A DNA stretch of 64,000 nucleotides, taken from NCBI GenBank assembly GCA_016432325.1, contig CP066684.1, positions 186,001 to 250,000 on the forward strand, read 5' to 3'. Both the position numbers and the translations under genes were made by a program. This document shows positions 60,146 through 64,000 of this stretch, one piece after another. Position 1 is the first letter of the stretch. Every line of letters begins with the position of its first letter. The DNA is from Candidatus Aenigmatarchaeota archaeon. Lineage in GTDB: Archaea > Aenigmatarchaeota > Aenigmatarchaeia > PWEA01 > JACQIF01. The notes beneath the pieces are model-generated. The model was given only the letters and a program-made list of their open reading frames with translations, searched no databases and was not told the origin of the DNA.

Positions 60146-60631
60146 ATGCAAGAGACTCCCATGAAGTTGCATCCGACGCGGCTGGCCTTCCTGAAATACT
60201 ATGCTGGCGCGGTCGTTGCTCTGATAGTGTGGTATGCGTTGTACGCCAACGTTCTGGGCCTCGAACGCTCTGTCATAGAACTCTACGGTCCATACGTCAT
60301 CCTTCTCGTTGTCGTTGCCTTTATACTGGTCGTCGCGGCTGAGGTTCACGTTCTGACAGACGCGTACGCGATAACGGATCGCGGGATGACGCAGCGCGTG
60401 GGCATTTTATCCATCAAGGAATCGTCCGTCACGTGGGACCGCGTCGCAGACGTGCAGATGCACCAGAGCTTTTTCGAGCGAATTCTGGGAATAGGAACGA
60501 TAGTTGTGCAGAGCTCCGGAGGCGATGAGGAGCCGGAGGTTCTGATGCGCTCGGTCGGAGGAGCGGTGCGCGTGAAGCAGACGATAGACGACAAGATACA
60601 TGAATCAAAGGCGCCGCGGCAGGCGGCATAA
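60146..60631 (+). CDS. Membrane protein with bacterial PH-like (bPH2) domain
   Basis: 161 aa. Two transmembrane helices at about 18-38 and 48-70, then VHVLTDAYAITDRGMTQRVGILSIKESSVTWDRVADVQMHQSFFERILGIGTIVVQSSGG, the YdbS/YdbT-type bPH2 domain. Function unknown. Confidence 0.85.
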   Translation: MQETPMKLHPTRLAFLKYYAGAVVALIVWYALYANVLGLERSVIELYGPYVILLVVVAFILVVAAEVHVLTDAYAITDRGMTQRVGILSIKESSVTWDRVADVQMHQSFFERILGIGTIVVQSSGGDEEPEVLMRSVGGAVRVKQTIDDKIHESKAPRQAA

Positions 60632-60640
60632 GCCCGACTC

Positions 60641-60828
60641 TTAACAGCAGTTTCAACGGTCTTCGAACAGCGATTCGAAGTTTTCGAACTTGGTTCGGAA
60701 ATCCTCTCGATGAAGTATGTGGTGTACCGAAACAAACCTTCGGTTTGAAAGGTCCTAGCTTAGAAATATGTGGTGGACCGAATGAAACTGCGGTTTCAAT
60801 AGTCATCTCGATGAAGTATTGGTGGACC
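60641..60828. repeat. 51-bp tandem repeats ending in the tRNA-Ala 3' terminus
   Basis: GTGGTGTACCGAA (60720), GTGGTGGACCGAA (60771) and TTGGTGGACC (60819) recur at about 51-bp steps. Each of the first two is followed by a palindrome: ACAAACC..GGTTTG and TGAAACTGCGGTTTCA (60783-60798). On the minus strand they end ...GGT(C/A)CACCA, the same as the last nine bases of tRNA-Ala. A half copy lies at 60645-60660. Related to the 26.4 kb repeat. Confidence 0.78.
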
Positions 60829-61018
60829 AGGCGCGATTGCCGTAGGGGTTCTAGGGTGCACGAAACGCGCTGCGTTTCGGCATACCGCGGTAGAGACCGC
60901 GTGCAGCGCAAATAACGCCACATGGGGTGCCCCTTTTTTGAACGCGCGACCTCCTGCATGCCATGCAGGCGTCATACCGTTGCGCTTTGAGCGCACTTCC
61001 GGGCTAGACTACTGGCCC
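60820..61018 (-). tRNA. tRNA-Ala(GGC) with D-loop and T-loop introns
   Basis: Acceptor GGGCCAG (61018-61012) pairs with CTGGTCC (60830-60824, one G-U), then A and an encoded CCA. The D-stem GTCT (61009-61006) pairs with TGAC (60974-60971, three pairs), with a 22-nt insertion (about 60998-60977) that folds as TGCGCT/GCGCA. Anticodon stem CCTGC/GCAGG is intact, with loop ATGGCAT, anticodon GGC at 60962-60960. T-stem GCGCG (60947-60943) pairs with CGCGC (60835-60831), with a 100-nt T-loop intron (about 60938-60839). Joining restores TTCAAAT. A CATTTAAG box is about 28 bp upstream. Confidence 0.85.
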
Positions 61019-61147
61019 TTCGGGTTTCCCTATGACATCGGATTACTTAAATGCACAGGGACAACGATAAGCGCCCGATGATGAGCCTTACGGGCGGACT
61101 GAGGGCTCTAACAGCGATTTATATTACTTGGGACAACTCTGTAAAGT

Positions 61148-62329
61148 ATGTCAGAATTCGCCAAGACCGTCATGATAGGCCTTCTTCTTCTGGCCGCGGC
61201 AATCGTTTCCGTCAGCGGCGACATAGACTTTCTCGGCAGCCCTTCAGGCGCCGGCTACCGCTTCTCGCCTTCTGGCGGAACGCTGCGCGCGTCAGAAAGC
61301 GGCGATGGAGAGGACATATTCTTCGTAGGCACGGGACAAGTCGAGGACTTCGCGCGGAAGACGTTGGCGAGCCCGTTCGCCGTCAGCTACCTCAAGCAGG
61401 ACACCGTTCACGCCTCTTTCAAGAACCTGACCGTTGCCAGAGGCCTCTTCCGCAACCAGGAAGAACGCGTCTCCTTCGAGATAGGCACCACAAGGGACAT
61501 TAAGGGAGGCACTCTCAGTGGCAAGGTAATAAACACCAACCGCTACGGGGCTTTCATAGTCAAGCTCAATCAGAAAACTATATTCAACAAGGCGATGAAG
61601 ATAGGGGATACGTTCGAGACAGACGTTTCGCCTGACCTCTTCGTGAACGGCACCAACGAACTCGTCATCGGAGCGACTTCCAGCGGTTGGCGACTGTGGG
61701 CACCGACAGTTTTCATCGCAGACGTCGCTTTCACCAGCGGCCAGGAGGGCGCGATAAGCAAGAACATGGACTTCAGCATACCGTCGGACCGCATTCCCGC
61801 GAACAAGGGCCGCTTCGTGTTCAGGGCCGAGCGAACGTCGGGGAACGGCACGCTCTCGATACGCCTCAACGACGAACAGATTTTCAATCAGGCGCCCAGC
61901 AACAACAGCCTGACCATCGTCGACGTCGCCGGATCCATCGTCAAAACGGAGAACAACGCGACATTCAAAGCCAGCGGCAACGCCAGCTACCAGCTCTCGT
62001 CCTTGGAGTTCATTTACTTCTACAACCGCGGGCCGGCAATCAACGCCACGAAGACGTTCACGCTGACCAAGAAAGACGTGGAAGCTCTCCCCGGAACGCT
62101 TGAAATAAAGATAAGCAAGGTGGTCGGAAGCCCAACTGCTCTGTGGCTGGATGTCGTGCGCCCGGACCGCACGACAACGCGCGTCGTACCGCAGGGAATC
62201 CTGGAAACAGGCAATACGCTGTCCGTCACGCTGACCAAGGCGAACGTCGCCGAAGGCACGAACACCGTGAAGTTCTACGTCACAGGCCGCGGAGGATACG
62301 AGATAAGCAGGTTCGAAGCCAAGCCTTGA
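61148..62329 (+). CDS. Large exported beta-sandwich protein
   Basis: 393 aa. N-terminal helix TVMIGLLLLAAAIVSVSG as signal or anchor. At least two repeated beta-sandwich units (FEIGTTRDIKGGTLSGKVI..., FRAERTSGNGTLSIRLNDEQIFN..., LTKKDVEALPGTLEIKISKV), each with an N-x-(T/S)-rich surface. Possibly a cell-surface protein. TTTATATTAC is about 30 bp upstream. Confidence 0.68.
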   Translation: MSEFAKTVMIGLLLLAAAIVSVSGDIDFLGSPSGAGYRFSPSGGTLRASESGDGEDIFFVGTGQVEDFARKTLASPFAVSYLKQDTVHASFKNLTVARGLFRNQEERVSFEIGTTRDIKGGTLSGKVINTNRYGAFIVKLNQKTIFNKAMKIGDTFETDVSPDLFVNGTNELVIGATSSGWRLWAPTVFIADVAFTSGQEGAISKNMDFSIPSDRIPANKGRFVFRAERTSGNGTLSIRLNDEQIFNQAPSNNSLTIVDVAGSIVKTENNATFKASGNASYQLSSLEFIYFYNRGPAINATKTFTLTKKDVEALPGTLEIKISKVVGSPTALWLDVVRPDRTTTRVVPQGILETGNTLSVTLTKANVAEGTNTVKFYVTGRGGYEISRFEAKP

Positions 62330-62388
62330 GCGGCTTTTCAGGCTTAAATAATCTGGGAACGAAGTGCGAATAGACAGTAGGTCTTCAC

Positions 62389-64000
62389 ATGGCGAAGGAG
62401 AGATGTCGTTTTTGCAACTTGCTTATCGAAGACTATGACATGAACGACCACATGTCTGCGCTCCACCGCAACCAGATGGCGGCAGAAGTGGCTGCTGCGC
62501 GGGCGGAGAGGTCGGTCCAAACAGAGCGCACTGTAGGAGGAGAGATAATACGCGCACAGCGGCAGGCAGAGGCCGAAGCCGCCGCGCGTGAGAGAAGGCT
62601 CGTTGACGAGTCCCGCAGGCAGGCGGCCGTGGATGCTGCCAGACGACAGGCGGATAGAGATGCGATACAAGCACGCATAGACGAACAAAAACGCGAACAA
62701 GAACGGAAGCGCCGTGTCGCCGAAGCAGGAGATTATCTGGGTCCTGAACAACAACACCTTTATCAGTTGGCTGGAGGCACGAAACAAAGCCAAGATGAGG
62801 ATCGCCGCGTACGCGAAGCGCGCAGGCGCTCGGAAAGAGGCGAGGGTAGAGATATCCCGCAGGCACCAGAGGCATTGGGCGGCCTGTTTGGAAGGGCAGA
62901 GGAGGAAGCGGCACTCGAGCAGAGGCGCATTGCGGCCATCGGACAGGCGGCTGGATTTGCGACGGCTCAATTTGCGGCCCAGAGAACGCTCGGTGCCAGA
63001 GCCGCTCGCGCAAGACGCGCGGCAACAGGAGGCGTCATGAGGTTGGGCCGCGGCATCAAAGGCGGCGCCAAGTGGGTCGTGGGCAAGATAATCCCTCCGG
63101 GCGGCAGCAGCAGAGCGTCCAGATACAGCGTCGAAATCGTTGAAATATTGTTCGGCATCATAATATCCGCGGTACTCTACTTCGTCCTGAGCCGCTATCT
63201 TGGCGCGCCTTGGGCGGAGCTGTTCTTGGCGGGCGGCGTTTTGCTCACCCTGAGCTTCGTCTTCCCCAGCAAGGGGCAGGTTGGAGTCGCGGGTCTCTTC
63301 CTTAGGTTCGTCGGCCTGCTGTTGGTCGCGATGGCGTTTTCCACGCGGCAGGAAGTCATCACGTTCCTGATACTGTTCGCCGCGTTCTTTGCCTTCCCGC
63401 AGACCTATCTTGGCAAGGACGTCGCTGACAGGATAAAGCCTCTCCTGAGAGGCCTCTTCGGTGTTGCAATCGCCGCGTTCACTTTCTTGATATTCAGCGG
63501 CGGCTACGGTCTGCCTGCGATAACGGGCTTGTCGTGGGGAATGGGACTGATGACAGCCGGGCTCCTCATATCGACCCCGCAAGTCGAGGGCGCATTCCTC
63601 AAGATAAGGAAGTCTCCAAGCGTCTTGGCCACCGGAGCTGTCATAGCCGGGCTGGGACTGGGAACATACCACTTGCTTATCATAGAAGGAGCGTTGGTCA
63701 CGTCCATAATATTCCTGGTGATGGGTGTGGTCTCCGCGTACATCGCCTGGACGATAGACCCGATGGAACGCAGCATGGTCGGCGCGCCGCTCGTGATAAT
63801 CTTCATCGGGCTTTTGATAGTCGGTTCCGGCACGGCGCAACAGTCCGTGGGTCAGGCCGCATTCGGAGTCTACTGGCCCAACATACAGACGACTCTCGAA
63901 CCGATATCCGGCGCCCTGAGGGGCTTCGGAGGCGGAACGACAACGCTCCAGATAGGCGTCGAATGTTTAGCCGACCCGATAGGCTGCCAGCAGAGGTTCA
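62389..64000 (+). CDS. C2H2 zinc-finger, coiled-coil, multi-pass membrane protein (3' end outside window)
   Basis: Open frame from ATG 62389 to the window edge, at least 537 aa. It begins MAKERCRFCNLLIEDYDMND, a C2H2-like finger completed by His residues near 22 and 26. About 150 residues of Arg/Glu/Ala-rich coiled coil follow. From about residue 240 there are ten or more transmembrane helices (FGIIISAVLYFVL, LGAPWAELFLAGGVLLTL, and more). No family recognised. The long frame on the opposite strand is a shadow. Confidence 0.7.
   Translation, partial: MAKERCRFCNLLIEDYDMNDHMSALHRNQMAAEVAAARAERSVQTERTVGGEIIRAQRQAEAEAAARERRLVDESRRQAAVDAARRQADRDAIQARIDEQKREQERKRRVAEAGDYLGPEQQHLYQLAGGTKQSQDEDRRVREARRRSERGEGRDIPQAPEALGGLFGRAEEEAALEQRRIAAIGQAAGFATAQFAAQRTLGARAARARRAATGGVMRLGRGIKGGAKWVVGKIIPPGGSSRASRYSVEIVEILFGIIISAVLYFVLSRYLGAPWAELFLAGGVLLTLSFVFPSKGQVGVAGLFLRFVGLLLVAMAFSTRQEVITFLILFAAFFAFPQTYLGKDVADRIKPLLRGLFGVAIAAFTFLIFSGGYGLPAITGLSWGMGLMTAGLLISTPQVEGAFLKIRKSPSVLATGAVIAGLGLGTYHLLIIEGALVTSIIFLVMGVVSAYIAWTIDPMERSMVGAPLVIIFIGLLIVGSGTAQQSVGQAAFGVYWPNIQTTLEPISGALRGFGGGTTTLQIGVECLADPIGCQQRF

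Noticed and set aside
60641-60830. CRISPR array
   Set aside because: Only about 2.5 diverged units of 51 bp with palindromes inside them and no unique spacers; one unit is the end of a tRNA gene.
62344-63840. Long opposite-strand ORF of 498 codons
   Set aside because: Low-complexity Arg/Glu translation opposite a clear multi-helix membrane protein frame; no promoter or ribosome-binding site. A shadow of GC-rich codons.

Overview
The window is an archaeal chromosome segment. It encodes eukaryote-like ribosomal proteins (eL21, eL39, eL31, eS19, eS27), RpoF, RNase P component 4, PDCD5, Kae1 and Bud32, Pus10 and TrmY. Four tRNA genes carry introns. Most genes have a TATA-like box about 25-30 bp before the start codon, which implies leaderless transcripts. 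Tight packing, 4-nt ATGA overlaps and tRNA introns at non-canonical positions resemble ultrasmall DPANN/ARMAN-type (Micrarchaeota-like) archaea; that placement is inference.

Layout. 0.0-4.6 kb: purine synthesis (partial purN; purL with an N-terminal PurS-like region; purQ). 4.6-6.2 kb: cysS followed 1 nt later by its cognate tRNA-Cys. 6.4-12 kb: housekeeping enzymes (flavin reductase, enoyl-CoA hydratase family, Nfo, antiporter, HD-like protein, TrmY, racemase). 12-15.4 kb: Pus10, eL21-RpoF-DUF655, ThiI. 15.4-18.2 kb: mutarotase, PAP2, regulator, DUF1761. 18.2 kb: tRNA-Trp with two introns. 18.4-21.5 kb: an AT-rich island of foreign look (TIR protein coupled to an unknown gene, then small membrane proteins). 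22-26 kb: FKBP, FkbM, MFS, HIT, a three-intron tRNA-Gly and KaiC. 27-29 kb: translation genes. 29-36 kb: H+-pyrophosphatase, metalloprotease, Kae1, Lrp and Bud32.

38-46.5 kb holds the most distinctive accessory genes. There is thioredoxin reductase, then two short peptides with a radical-SAM/SPASM enzyme. Next comes a signalling locus: two KaiC-like proteins without P-loops, an H-NOX haem sensor under a 24-bp palindrome, a large CHASE/HAMP membrane sensor without an output domain, and a double KaiC ATPase. 47-50.7 kb is mostly small unknown proteins plus a rhomboid protease. 50.7-58.2 kb is a lipoate/2-oxoacid dehydrogenase district (LipA, E1alpha, E1beta, an E2 with a C2H2 zinc finger, LipB, Mrp, two ferredoxins, peroxiredoxin). 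The right end holds membrane and secreted proteins and a tRNA-Ala with introns in both the D- and T-loop.

Two patterns cut across these regions. First, three of the four tRNAs have an intron at apparently the same T-loop position (57/58), and one has three introns. Second, short palindromic repeats recur. These include a dispersed 16-bp palindrome (TGAAACNGCGGTTTCA), 51-bp tandem units at 26.4 kb (coding) and 60.7 kb (downstream of tRNA-Ala), and a 45-bp fully palindromic in-frame insertion in cysS just before the KMSKS loop.
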